From positions 1,302,001 to 1,366,000 of the forward strand of contig NZ_CP119789.1 in NCBI RefSeq assembly GCF_029338275.1: a stretch of 64,000 bases of DNA, given 5' to 3'. Below the pieces are notes generated by a model that saw only the letters and a list, made by a program, of their open reading frames with translations, was not told where the DNA came from and searched no databases. Of this stretch, positions 1-8,290 are shown piece after piece (within the stretch, counting starts at the first letter, position 1; each line of letters opens with the position of its first letter). The stretch is from Haloarcula ordinaria. Lineage in GTDB: Archaea; Halobacteriota; Halobacteria; Halobacteriales; Haloarculaceae. A program made the translations under genes and the position numbers.

Positions 1-404
1 TCGCCGGCCACCGCGTCGAACACCGTCAGCGAGTCGCCCCGCCGCTCGGTCGCGTCGACCGTCACGACGGCGTCGGCCGCTTCGGGGAGTTCGCTCCCTC
101 TTTCGACGCGGGTCGCCGTCCCCGGACCGACCGCCTCGCCGACCTGCAACGCCGCAGGCGAGCGGCCACTCGCGCCGAAGGTGTCCTCGGCCCGGACCGC
201 GAACCCGTCCGCCGCCGCTCGTCGGTACTCCGGAACCGCGCGCTCGGCGTCGACGACCGTCGCCAGCACGCGCTCGTCGGCGTCACGGAGCGCGATTCGC
301 TCGGCCCGCTCGTGCGGTGTCACCGCATCGAGGAGTGTCTCTCGTGCGTCCTCGAGCGGTGTCCGACGCCTGAAGCCGTGTGTCCGCCGGCCCTCGTCGC
401 TCAT
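1..404 (-). CDS. moeA: Molybdopterin molybdenumtransferase MoeA, N-terminal part (runs off the window)
   Basis: The reverse strand from the ATG at 404 stays open to base 1 and encodes about 134 residues of a MoeA N-terminus. The recognisable part is the stretch around residues 10-75: a helix with Leu-Asp-Ala-Val, then RVLA, then VPEYRRAAADGFAV followed by RAEDT, which is the family's substrate-binding entry region. MoeA inserts molybdate into adenylated molybdopterin in the cytoplasm. The rest of the gene, including the catalytic MoCF-binding domain, lies outside the window, so only the family call is secure. The start is the first ATG and follows a gap of about 150 bases. Confidence 0.85.
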   Translation of the reverse strand, partial: MSDEGRRTHGFRRRTPLEDARETLLDAVTPHERAERIALRDADERVLATVVDAERAVPEYRRAAADGFAVRAEDTFGASGRSPAALQVGEAVGPGTATRVERGSELPEAADAVVTVDATERRGDSLTVFDAVAG

Positions 405-560
405 TGTCCGGGATTCGCACCTGACGACCAAAAACCTCCGCGTGCCGCGGGGTCACTGTGTGCCCGGATTCGGACGGGAAGGCCGACGGACTCTTTCTCG
501 GACAGCGATACAGCTCACGCCGTCGCTGGCACGCGACGACCGTCGAGAGAAAAATCCGCG

Positions 561-824
561 TCAGTCCGAGACTGGTGCGTCCGCTTCGGCGGGCTGTTCC
601 GTGATCTCGTAGAGGTTCTGTCGCGCGTCGGCGAAGTAGACGTCCTCTTCGACCACACCGACCTCGTCGAGGCGTTCGAGCGCGTAGCGGACGGTCCGCG
701 CGGAGAGCATCGACTCCTCGACGATTCCCTTCTGGGTGAGCGGCCCGTCGTACTCCAGTACCTTGTACACGAGTTTCGCGCTCGGAGGAAGGTCCGCTAT
801 CGCTTCCCCATCGGACTCTGTCAT
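561..824 (-). CDS. Small winged-helix DNA-binding protein (MarR/TrmB-like)
   Basis: This is an 87-residue protein consisting almost only of a winged helix-turn-helix: 'LPPSAKLVYKVLEYDGPLT' starts helix 1, 'SARTVRYALERLDEVGVV' is the recognition helix and the start of the wing, and a short acidic tail follows. Such small single-domain wHTH proteins are conserved in haloarchaea and usually called MarR- or TrmB-like; their targets are not known to me. I chose the ATG at 824 because the upstream extension is basic and proline-rich, unlike the acidic body. It reads toward moeA and is divergent from the EMC6-like gene, so the 128-base gap between them holds both promoters. Confidence 0.75.
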   Translation of the reverse strand: MTESDGEAIADLPPSAKLVYKVLEYDGPLTQKGIVEESMLSARTVRYALERLDEVGVVEEDVYFADARQNLYEITEQPAEADAPVSD

Positions 825-952
825 CACGTGGACCCAGAGGCGCGGGATGCTTAAAGATTGAGGAGTTGGCTCGGCTGGACCGCGCACAGACGGCCGCGAG
901 CCCGTCTCGGCGAACCGCGCCCCTTTTGGTGGAGGGTAGACGAAAGTGGAGT

Positions 953-1249
953 ATGGCTACGGACATGGCGGACGGCATGAGCTCTCACATGCGCGGGCTC
1001 ACTGTCACGACGCTGACGGCGGTCGCGGGCATCGCCGCGGCGTTCGGGTCGAACGCCTTCGCGAGCGGTGCGACCGACACGACGGGGGTGCTCGTGCTCG
1101 CGGCGGCGATCCTGATTCAGTTCCCGATTCTGCGACTCATCGGCATCGGGCAGGAGGACCTCTCGACGAAGGACATCCTCTACATCGCCTTCATGACCTT
1201 CTCCCTGTGGTTCGTCACGTGGGGCATCCTGCTGACCACAGGGGTGTAA
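953..1249 (+). CDS. EMC6-like small membrane protein
   Basis: A 98-residue protein with three likely membrane segments: roughly residues 15-40 (TLTAVAGIAAAFGSNAFA), 45-65 (GVLVLAAAILIQFPILRLI) and 75-96 (ILYIAFMTFSLWFVTWGILL). I recall this family being annotated in haloarchaea as EMC6-like, after the ER membrane complex subunit, and it is regularly found just upstream of the RLI/ABCE1 gene. The spacing here is 2 bases, so the two are almost certainly co-transcribed. The ATG at 953 lies about 28 bases after a TATA-like CCCTTTTGG (920-928), fitting a leaderless transcript; the longer in-frame extension lacks hydrophobicity. Its function in membrane protein insertion is inference. Confidence 0.7.
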   Translation: MATDMADGMSSHMRGLTVTTLTAVAGIAAAFGSNAFASGATDTTGVLVLAAAILIQFPILRLIGIGQEDLSTKDILYIAFMTFSLWFVTWGILLTTGV

Positions 1250-1251
1250 CC

Positions 1252-3090
1252 ATGGCAGACGACAGCATCGCAGTCGTCGACTTAGATCGGTGTCAGCCCG
1301 ACCGCTGTAACTACGAGTGCATGAACTACTGCCCGCCGAACCGCAGCGGGAAAGAGTGCATCGTCGAGCGGGGCGACGCCTACGAGGACGACGAGGAGTT
1401 CGAGGGGAAGCCCGACCAGATCCGCATCTCGGAGGACATCTGCCTGGGCGAGACCTGCGGTATCTGCGTCAACAAGTGCCCGTTCGACGCGATTCAGATC
1501 ATCAACCTCCCCCAGGAACTCGAGGACGACCCGGTCCACCGCTACGGCGAGAACGCCTTCGCGCTGTACGGCCTCCCGTCCCCGACCGACGGCCAGGTCA
1601 CGGGCATCCTCGGCCCGAACGGTATCGGGAAGACCACCGCCGTCCACATCCTCGCCGACGAGATGGCCCCGAACCTGGGGCGCTACGGCGAGACGCCCGA
1701 CTGGGGAGAGATACTCGACCAGTACCGTGGGACCGCACTCCAGGACTACCTCGAGGAGATGCGCGACGGCGACCTGACCGTCGCCCGCAAGCCCCAGTAC
1801 GTCGACCGCATCCCCGACCAGTTCGACGGGACGGCCAGCGAACTGCTCGAACGGACCGACGAACGCGGCGCGCTCGACGACCTTATCGAACGCACGGGTA
1901 TCGCGCCGGTCGTCGACAACCACATCGACGACCTCTCGGGCGGGGAACTCCAGCGCGTCGCGCTCGTCGCGACCCTGGCGCGGGACGCCGACTTCTACTT
2001 CCTCGACGAGATAACCCCCTATCTGGACATCGGCCAGCGGATGACCGCCGCCCGCCTCATCCGGGACCTCGCCGAGGACGGCGACCGCTCGATGCTCGTC
2101 GTCGAGCACGACCTCGCCATCCTCGACCTGCTGGCGAACAACATCAACGTCGCCTACGGTCGCCCCGGCGCGTTCGGTATCATCACCCCGCCCAAGTCGA
2201 CGAAGAACGGCATCAACGAGTACCTCTCGGGATACCTCGAGAACGAGAACATGCGCATCCGCCAGACGGAGATCGAGTTCGAGGAACACGCCCCCCGAAG
2301 CGCCTCGACCGGCGACGTGGTCATCGAGTACCCCGACTTAGAGAAGAGTTACGGCGAGGGCGAGTTCTCGCTGTCCGTCGAGGCCGGAACCATCCGCGAG
2401 AGCGAGGTGCTGGGCGTCGTCGGCCCGAACGGTATCGGGAAGTCCACGTTCGCGAAGATGCTCGCGGGCCGCCTCGAACCGTCTTCGGGGTCGGTCGACG
2501 CGGAACTCGACATCGCGTACAAACCGCAGTACATCGACATCGACCAGCAGATGCGCGTCGACGCGTTCCTCTCTACCATCACCGACGACTTCGGCTCCTC
2601 GTACTGGAACACCGAAATCGCCCAGCCGCTCCAGCTGGACGCCGTGATGGAGCAGAACCTCACGGACCTCTCCGGTGGGGAGCGCCAGCGCGTCGCCATC
2701 GCGGCCTGTCTGTCGAAGGACGCCGACCTCTACCTGCTGGACGAGCCCTCGGCGCACCTGGACGTCGAACAGCGGGTGCTCGCCACCTCCGCGATTCGCC
2801 GCTACGCCGAGAATCACGACGCCACCGCGCTGGTCATCGACCACGACATCTACATGATCGACCTGCTGGCCGACCGTCTGCTGGTCTTCGAGGGCGAACC
2901 GGCGAAACGCGGCCGGGCCACCCCGCCACAGGGGATGCGCGAGGGGATGAACGAGTTCCTCGAAAATCTGGACATCACCTTCCGCCGCGACGAGCGGACG
3001 TCCCGTCCACGCATCAACAAGCCGGGCTCGCAACTCGACCGCAAGCAGAAGAACGCCGGCGAGTACTACTACGCGCCCGACCGGGAGTGA
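1252..3090 (+). CDS. Ribosome recycling ATPase ABCE1/RLI (Rli1)
   Basis: A 612-residue twin ABC ATPase that splits post-termination ribosomes into subunits in archaea and eukaryotes. The N-terminus has the two ferredoxin-like [4Fe-4S] sites: Cys-rich runs near residues 14-30 (DRCQPDRCNYECMNYCP) and 64-77 (CLGETCGICVNKCPF). Walker A motifs GPNGIGKT and GPNGIGKS lie near residues 121 and 391, with signature motifs LSGGELQR near 228 and LSGGERQR near 473, and a hinge region near the C-terminus. Length and domain order match the family. It starts 2 bases after the EMC6-like gene. The annotation is essentially certain. Confidence 0.97.
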   Translation: MADDSIAVVDLDRCQPDRCNYECMNYCPPNRSGKECIVERGDAYEDDEEFEGKPDQIRISEDICLGETCGICVNKCPFDAIQIINLPQELEDDPVHRYGENAFALYGLPSPTDGQVTGILGPNGIGKTTAVHILADEMAPNLGRYGETPDWGEILDQYRGTALQDYLEEMRDGDLTVARKPQYVDRIPDQFDGTASELLERTDERGALDDLIERTGIAPVVDNHIDDLSGGELQRVALVATLARDADFYFLDEITPYLDIGQRMTAARLIRDLAEDGDRSMLVVEHDLAILDLLANNINVAYGRPGAFGIITPPKSTKNGINEYLSGYLENENMRIRQTEIEFEEHAPRSASTGDVVIEYPDLEKSYGEGEFSLSVEAGTIRESEVLGVVGPNGIGKSTFAKMLAGRLEPSSGSVDAELDIAYKPQYIDIDQQMRVDAFLSTITDDFGSSYWNTEIAQPLQLDAVMEQNLTDLSGGERQRVAIAACLSKDADLYLLDEPSAHLDVEQRVLATSAIRRYAENHDATALVIDHDIYMIDLLADRLLVFEGEPAKRGRATPPQGMREGMNEFLENLDITFRRDERTSRPRINKPGSQLDRKQKNAGEYYYAPDRE

Positions 3091-3130
3091 CCCCGCAGTC
3101 GACCCTTGCGTCCCAGGTACTCGCCACCTA

Positions 3131-3151
3131 GTCTGACGTAAGACCTAAACC
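3131..3151 (+). promoter_or_regulatory. sepF promoter with back-to-back GTCTGAC / GTAAGAC motif
   Basis: GTCTGAC (3131-3137) abuts GTAAGAC (3138-3144), directly followed by the TATA-like CCTAAACC (3144-3151), 23-30 bases before the sepF ATG, as for a leaderless haloarchaeal promoter. The two heptamers are opposed versions of GT(A/C)AGAC, which also clusters at the cdrS-ftsZ2 and cdrL promoters near 47.2-48.05 kb. The position over the BRE suggests control of TFB/TBP access. That it is a binding site is inference. Confidence 0.5.
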
Positions 3152-3173
3152 ACCTGCGGCCGCCGTAGGTGAC

Positions 3174-3533
3174 ATGGGACTGATGAGCAAGATCCTCGGC
3201 GGATCGGGATCCTCCCGGAAGACCGAGGACTACGTCGAACTGAACGCCGACGCCTACGACCTCACGAGCGCCGAGGCCGAGCGACAGGTCCGTATCGCCC
3301 GTATCAGCGACAAACAGGACGTCATCGAGATCAAGGACGCCGTCTACGACGGCGACGTCGTCATCGCCGACATCGTCCGCCACTCGACGACCGACCGGAC
3401 GATGGAACACATCAGCGACGAGCTCAAGCAGGTCGCAAACGAGGTGGGCGGTGACATCGTCCAGAAGGACGACGACCAGCTCATCATCACGCCCGCCGGC
3501 GTCGCCATCGCCCGCGACCGACTCGGCCAGTAG
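3174..3533 (+). CDS. sepF: Cell division protein SepF
   Basis: A 119-residue SepF, the protein that anchors FtsZ to the membrane in archaea. The N-terminal MGLMSKILGGSG is a short amphipathic membrane-targeting helix, and the body from about residue 25 to the end is the SepF core (alternating beta strands around 'DVIEIKDAVYDGDVVIADI' and 'DQLIITPAGVAIARDRL'). The linker between them is short, as usual in haloarchaea. The gene stands alone between ABCE1 and an ABC exporter, with its own leaderless promoter carrying GTCTGAC-GTAAGAC. The likely partners FtsZ2 and the regulators CdrS/CdrL are encoded 43 kb further on in the same window. Confidence 0.93.
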   Translation: MGLMSKILGGSGSSRKTEDYVELNADAYDLTSAEAERQVRIARISDKQDVIEIKDAVYDGDVVIADIVRHSTTDRTMEHISDELKQVANEVGGDIVQKDDDQLIITPAGVAIARDRLGQ

Positions 3534-3640
3534 TCGGTCGGTCACGCTCGGGGCCAGAGGCGTCGTCGGTCTTTCTCTTGTGCTAGCGACGTCAATGCCG
3601 TTTCAACGTGTTTTTCGGTCTCGGCCCACTGCAACTGACA

Positions 3641-4585
3641 ATGACCGCGCCGGCCATCCGTGCCCGGGAGTTAGTGAAACGCTACGGTGACGTGACGGCT
3701 CTCAACGGCCTGGACCTGACCGTCGAGCGAGGCGAGTTCTTCGGCCTGCTGGGTCCGAACGGAGCCGGCAAGACGACGTTCATCAACACCCTCGTCGGCC
3801 TGGCCCACAGCGACGGCGGTTCGGCCGAGGTCTTCGGCTTCGACGTCGAGGACGACTACCGCCAGGCCCGCGACCGAATCGGCCTGGCCCCACAGGAGTT
3901 CAACGTCGACCGGTTCTTTCCCATCATCGAGGTCCTCGAACACAAGGCGGGCTACCACGGTATCGGCCGCTCGGAAGCCCGCGAGCGGGCGGAGGATGCG
4001 CTGAAGACCGTCGGGATCTGGGAGAAGCGCGACACCCGTTTCGACTGGCTCTCGGGCGGGATGAAACGCCGGTTCGTCCTCGCCCGCGCGCTCGTCTCGA
4101 ACCCCGACCTGCTCATCCTCGACGAGCCCACCGCCGGGGTCGACGTCCAGTTACGCCACGACCTCTGGGACATCATCAACCGGATGAACGACTCGGGGAC
4201 GACCATCCTGCTGACGACCCATTACATCGAGGAGGCCGAACGGCTCTGTGACCGCGTGGCCATCGTCGACGACGGCCGGAAGGTCGATGTCTCCACCCCC
4301 GACGAACTGATGTCCCGAGGGACCGACACCATCGAACTCGGACTGGCGGACCCGCCTCGGACAGCACCGCGACTCGACGTCGAGGGCGTCACCGAAGTGA
4401 CCGTCACCGACGACGGTCTCAGCGTGACGGCGATGGGCGGCAGTCAGACCGCGCCGGAGCTCATGCGGACCCTCGAGCGCCAGGGCCACGACGTCACGTC
4501 GCTGGACATCCGCCGGGCCTCGCTGGAAGAGGTGTTCGTCAACATGACCCGCGACGAGCGCGAGTATGCGGAGGTGTCGGCGTGA
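3641..4585 (+). CDS. ABC-2 type exporter ATP-binding protein
   Basis: A 314-residue ATPase of the drug/polysaccharide ABC-2 export class. Walker A GPNGAGKT is at residues 38-45, the signature LSGGMKRR near 137 and Walker B LLILDEPTAGVD near 154-164. The C-terminal 90 residues form the usual extension seen in DrrA/CcmA-like ATPases. The ATG at 3641 is preferred to an upstream in-frame start at 3608 because the conserved N-terminus begins with IRARELVKRYG. Its stop overlaps the permease start by four bases (GTGA), so the two form one transporter. The substrate cannot be told from sequence. Confidence 0.93.
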   Translation: MTAPAIRARELVKRYGDVTALNGLDLTVERGEFFGLLGPNGAGKTTFINTLVGLAHSDGGSAEVFGFDVEDDYRQARDRIGLAPQEFNVDRFFPIIEVLEHKAGYHGIGRSEARERAEDALKTVGIWEKRDTRFDWLSGGMKRRFVLARALVSNPDLLILDEPTAGVDVQLRHDLWDIINRMNDSGTTILLTTHYIEEAERLCDRVAIVDDGRKVDVSTPDELMSRGTDTIELGLADPPRTAPRLDVEGVTEVTVTDDGLSVTAMGGSQTAPELMRTLERQGHDVTSLDIRRASLEEVFVNMTRDEREYAEVSA

Positions 4586-5460
4586 GCCGCGCTGGCGACG
4601 AACCGGTCGGTACCGACGGGGGCACTGCGACGCTCGCCGCCGACAGCGAGACCGACGCCGGTGCGCCGACCGGCCTCCGTGCGCGGTTGGTCGGGCTCTG
4701 GACCCTGCTGCACCGCGAGATTCTCCGGTACGTCCGCCGGCCGCGCAACACGTTCCTGCCGCCGATGATCACGAACGTCCTCTACTTCACCGTCTTCGGC
4801 GTCGTGCTGGGCGAACGTATCAGCGGGAGCGACCCGCAGGCGTTCGGCGGCGCGGGCTACATCCTCTTTATCCTCCCCGGACTGGTGGTCCTGGGCATCA
4901 TCTCCAACGCCTTCGAGAACGCCTCCTTCTCCATCTTCCACGGGCGATGGAACGAGTACATCCACGAGGTACTTACCTCGCCGCTCTCGCACACCGAGAT
5001 GGTGCTGGCGTACGTCGGCGCGTCGGCCCTTCGAGGAATTATCGTCGGCTGTATCATCTGGGGAGTCGGTCTCATTTTCACGCCCGTCACCGTCGCGAAC
5101 CCGTTCTATCTCGTGGCGTTCATGCTCGTCATTCCGACGCTCTTCGCCGGCTTCGGCGTCATCGGTGGTCTGTGGGCCGACGACTTCGACTACCTGACGG
5201 TGATGAACCAGTTCATCATCCGGCCGCTCGTCTTCTTCGGCGCGGTGTTCTACCCGCTGAGCGCGCTGGACGGTATCTGGCGGCAGGTCACCCTGCTGAA
5301 TCCGATGGTGTACATGGTCAACGGCGTCCGCTACGGCGTCATCCCCCAGACGACTGACGTCGAACCGAACGTCTCGCTCGCCGTCCTCACCGGGCTCACC
5401 GTGGTCGTCCTCGCCATCGACATCGAACTGGTCAGGCGCGGCTACGGCCTGGTAGACTGA
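4582..5460 (+). CDS. ABC-2 type exporter permease
   Basis: A 292-residue membrane protein of the ABC-2 permease family. About 35 polar N-terminal residues precede six predicted membrane segments; the family pattern 'RYVRRPRNTFLPPMITNVLYFTVFGVVLG' opens the first, and 'FFGAVFYPLSALDG' near residue 215 is the conserved loop before the last segments. It starts with a GTG inside the stop of the ATPase gene, so translation is probably coupled. The pair could export a lipid, a drug or a polysaccharide; nothing nearby decides this. Similar NodIJ-like pairs are common in haloarchaea. Confidence 0.92.
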   Translation: MSRAGDEPVGTDGGTATLAADSETDAGAPTGLRARLVGLWTLLHREILRYVRRPRNTFLPPMITNVLYFTVFGVVLGERISGSDPQAFGGAGYILFILPGLVVLGIISNAFENASFSIFHGRWNEYIHEVLTSPLSHTEMVLAYVGASALRGIIVGCIIWGVGLIFTPVTVANPFYLVAFMLVIPTLFAGFGVIGGLWADDFDYLTVMNQFIIRPLVFFGAVFYPLSALDGIWRQVTLLNPMVYMVNGVRYGVIPQTTDVEPNVSLAVLTGLTVVVLAIDIELVRRGYGLVD

Positions 5461-5674
5461 CAGCGGCGTTCGGAAGAACGGACGGACGTGCCGAATGCCG
5501 GAATGGGTCCGCTCCGGCGGGCGGACAAACTATGACAGGGTCCCCACGAGCGGTGCTCGTGATCCGGACATTTCTGAGCGCCTCCGGACCAGGCGTATGT
5601 GAATCTATACCACGCGGAGTATTTACACTTGATGGGCTTTCACGTGACACTCAGATGAAAATAATGCCGCGGCT

Positions 5675-6067
5675 TCAGACGTTGTCGGGCGCGTCCGGGT
5701 CGTCCTCGACGGACCGTTTCAGCGAATCCCGGCGGGCCTTGGCGTCGCGGTCGGTCGCTTCCTCGAGGAAGTCGTTCTTGGCTGCGACGGCGTCCTCGGC
5801 GGCGTCGACGTGGCCGCCGGCGATGACCTCTTCGGCGGGCTTCTCGTCGATGTGTAGCGCGAGTTTGTCCTTCTTGCTCCCGTAGCTCACCGTGCCGGCG
5901 ACCACGCGGTCGAAGACAGGGTTCTCGGGCTCGTCGACGACGTAGAGGTCGTTCCCGTTGTAGTCTTCGGTGTCTGTGACTGCTCCGAAGTACTCCTCGA
6001 CGAACGCCTTCATGTCCGGGACGCGGTCTTCGAGATGTTCGCCCCGACGCATTTTGTACTCTCGCAT
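5675..6067 (-). CDS. Conserved haloarchaeal protein (DUF5611-like)
   Basis: A 130-residue soluble protein beginning MREYKMRRGEHLEDR, which I recognise as the start of a haloarchaeal family I recall as DUF5611. It has a mixed alpha/beta body ('LYVVDEPENPVFDRVVAGTVSYGSKKDKLALHI' in pieces) and an acidic, helical C-terminus rich in Lys, Arg and Asp. No catalytic motif is visible. Its ATG at 6067 lies 38 bases after the stop of the upstream zinc-ribbon gene, so the two are probably one transcript. The 214-base stretch between this gene's end and the ABC permease shows no gene. Confidence 0.7.
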   Translation of the reverse strand: MREYKMRRGEHLEDRVPDMKAFVEEYFGAVTDTEDYNGNDLYVVDEPENPVFDRVVAGTVSYGSKKDKLALHIDEKPAEEVIAGGHVDAAEDAVAAKNDFLEEATDRDAKARRDSLKRSVEDDPDAPDNV

Positions 6068-6105
6068 GGGCCACGTTTTGCGAGCGCCCGTCTTACCCTT
6101 TGCGT

Positions 6106-6900
6106 TCACTCGTCGGCGTTCTGGACCAGCGACCCCTTGTGACACTCCGGACAGAAATCGCCCGCACGCAGCGACGAGGACTCGACGGGGGTCGAGAAGC
6201 CACACTCCTCGCAGAAGAACTCGCCGTCGGGGACCGTCACCGTGCTCTCGGCGACCGGTTCGACCTCCGGCTGTTCGGACGCTTCGTCCGTGTCGTCGCC
6301 CAGAACCGTCTCGGGCTTCCAGTCGTCGCCGTCGTCACCCGGCTCTTCCGGCCACTCGCCCGGCGCCCGCTCGTCTTCGACCGGCGTCTCGTCGTCGCTG
6401 TCGATGATGACCCCGTCGTCTTCTTCGGGCTCCGCTTCGGCGACCACGTCTTCCTCCGCGCCGGGGACCGCGACGTCTGTGGTCGGTTCGTCGAGTTCCG
6501 CGTCACCACTCGAGACGTCGTCGTCGCTCCCGCTCATGATTTCTGCGTCGTCGGTCTCCGGGTCGACCGGGCCGACGTCCGCGCTGTCGTTCTCCGATTC
6601 GAACACCGGCGTCACCGCGTCGTCTGCCTGGCCCGTTGCGGGCTCTGTGCCCGCGTCGGACGCGTCCGATTCCTCGTCGTTCGTTGCAGCCTGTGCTTCC
6701 ACGACGTCGCCGGCGATGTCGGACGGCGTCTCGACCGACGTCACCTCCTTGTTCTCGGAGACGATGCGCGTCTTACCACACCGCTCGCACGTCTCCTGTT
6801 CGCGGATGGTGATGACGACTTCGCTACCTTGCTCTTCACGGTCGCGTTCGACGCTGGCCTCGCCGTACTTGTGCCCGAGGACGGAGCATTTGAGACCCAT
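6106..6900 (-). CDS. Acidic protein with N- and C-terminal zinc ribbons (DUF7093-like)
   Basis: A 264-residue protein. Residues 1-45 form a conserved head (MGLKCSVLGHKYGE, then CERCGKTR); residues 50-215 are an Asp/Glu/Ser-rich low-complexity linker; the C-terminal 40 residues hold a four-cysteine zinc ribbon (CEECGF followed by CPECHKGSL). I recall the head as a haloarchaeal domain of unknown function. The layout suggests a protein-protein or nucleic-acid adaptor, but this is inference. A TATA-like TTTAAG on the minus strand (6924-6933) lies about 25-33 bases before the ATG, which fits a leaderless transcript that continues into the DUF5611-like gene. Confidence 0.7.
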   Translation of the reverse strand: MGLKCSVLGHKYGEASVERDREEQGSEVVITIREQETCERCGKTRIVSENKEVTSVETPSDIAGDVVEAQAATNDEESDASDAGTEPATGQADDAVTPVFESENDSADVGPVDPETDDAEIMSGSDDDVSSGDAELDEPTTDVAVPGAEEDVVAEAEPEEDDGVIIDSDDETPVEDERAPGEWPEEPGDDGDDWKPETVLGDDTDEASEQPEVEPVAESTVTVPDGEFFCEECGFSTPVESSSLRAGDFCPECHKGSLVQNADE

Positions 6901-7015
6901 TGTCAGTTCTTCTCACCGTGACGTACTTAAACCCTGTCTGTCTCAGCGGGCCGAGCTGCCACGGCGGTCCGTATCTCAAAACCAATTGCCTTAATTAACA
7001 AAACTAGATGTGAAA

Positions 7016-7025
7016 TTTTATAACC
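7016..7025 (+). promoter_or_regulatory. TATA box of the PKD-domain gene
   Basis: TTTTATAACC lies 24-33 bases before the ATG at 7049, inside a distinctly AT-rich stretch (about 6975-7025, including TTAATTAA). The spacing fits a leaderless haloarchaeal promoter. Confidence 0.6.
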
Positions 7026-7048
7026 GAGGGGGAGCCGACACTCGACCG

Positions 7049-8272
7049 ATGCCCCGGTCTCTGGCCATCGGTACGGTACTCGCCCTCTGTGTGCTTGGCC
7101 TGCTCGCCGGCACGGCGGCGGCCACGAGCAACGCACCGCCGCTCGCAGACGCGGGCCTCGACCAGACGGTCGGTGCCGACGCGACGGTCCATCTGGACGC
7201 CAGCGGCTCCCGGGACCCCGATGGTTCCGTCGCCCGCTTCAGCTGGACAGTCGAGACACCAACCGGGACGGCCACTCGCCCCGACTGTCCGACCTGCCGG
7301 CAGACGCGGTTCCAGCCCACGACGACCGGCCGCTACGCGGTCACGCTGACCGTCACCGACGACGACGGGGCGACCAGTTCGGACACGCTGTTCGTCGACG
7401 TCGAGGCCGGTGCCGGCCCGTCGGTCACCCTCTCCGGACCGAGCACGGTCGTCTGGAACCGGTCGGCGACCGTCACGGCCGACGTCGCTGCCGGCGAGCC
7501 GTCGCTCTCGTCGGTGGCCTGGATCGTCGACGGAGCGGTCGCCCAGCGTGACGTACTCGCCGGTTCGAGCACGACGGCCACGCTGTCTCGCCCCTACACC
7601 ACCAACGGTTCGGTGTCTGTCCGCGCCGTCGTCTACGACGCTGCTGGCCACCGGGCGACGGCGACACACGACCTCACCGTCCTCACGCGTACCGGCGGTT
7701 CCGGGGCCGGTGGTTCGGAAGCCGACGACTGCCACTTCTGGTCGAACAACTGCCTCAACGACGCTGTCCTCACCAACGCCGAGACCGGGCAGCAGACCGT
7801 CATCAACGCCAACGGCGAGCAGGGCATCCAGGTGATGACCGACGCCCGCGGCCTGGTCGACGCGAACGAGTACGTCGACGTGAGTAAGTACCGGACCTCG
7901 ACGGGTGAGAACGGCCCGACGCGCTTCGAAGCCGACATGATAGACGTGGTCGACAACAAGGCGACGCTGGATAAGACGGAACAGCAAGAGAACGAACAAG
8001 ACGGGAGTCCGGGGGACGACGACCACAGTGACGACCACAGTATGAGCGAAGGAGATAGCAGTGGAGGCAGTGACGATTCCACCGCAAGTGAGGACGAGAG
8101 CAGTGGATATGTTGATACCGGCGCACAGGACGGGTACAACATAGACGCGGGTAATGCTGGGTCCCCCTCGACAAGTAGTTTCGACAGTTCTGATGACTCG
8201 ACTGACTCAGATGAGTCAGATGATTCGTGGACTAGTGGAGGTGTCTCGTATGGTGGCTACTGGACTGGGTAG
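7049..8272 (+). CDS. Secreted PKD-domain protein with an acidic Ser/Asp tail
   Basis: A 407-residue exported protein. Residues 1-25 are a Sec signal peptide (MPRSLAIGTVLALCVLGLLAGTAAAT). A clear PKD domain follows at about 29-117, with the family pattern 'ADAGLDQTV', 'LDASGSRDPDGSVARFSWTV' and 'TLTVTDDDGATSSDT'. A second Ig-like repeat covers about 120-215. From about 325 to the end the chain is almost only Ser, Asp, Gly and Glu, typical of surface-exposed haloarchaeal stalks. There is no C-terminal sorting signal or membrane anchor, so it is probably released or held by a partner. It sits 18 bases before a lipoprotein gene and may be co-transcribed with it. Confidence 0.8.
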   Translation: MPRSLAIGTVLALCVLGLLAGTAAATSNAPPLADAGLDQTVGADATVHLDASGSRDPDGSVARFSWTVETPTGTATRPDCPTCRQTRFQPTTTGRYAVTLTVTDDDGATSSDTLFVDVEAGAGPSVTLSGPSTVVWNRSATVTADVAAGEPSLSSVAWIVDGAVAQRDVLAGSSTTATLSRPYTTNGSVSVRAVVYDAAGHRATATHDLTVLTRTGGSGAGGSEADDCHFWSNNCLNDAVLTNAETGQQTVINANGEQGIQVMTDARGLVDANEYVDVSKYRTSTGENGPTRFEADMIDVVDNKATLDKTEQQENEQDGSPGDDDHSDDHSMSEGDSSGGSDDSTASEDESSGYVDTGAQDGYNIDAGNAGSPSTSSFDSSDDSTDSDESDDSWTSGGVSYGGYWTG

Positions 8273-8290
8273 TACTTTTATAAGTCAAAA

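Noticed and set aside
1282..2289. Long open frame on the minus strand across the ABCE1 gene
   Set aside because: It mirrors ABCE1 on the opposite strand; the product is Val/Asp-rich with no family, as expected of high-GC antisense frames.
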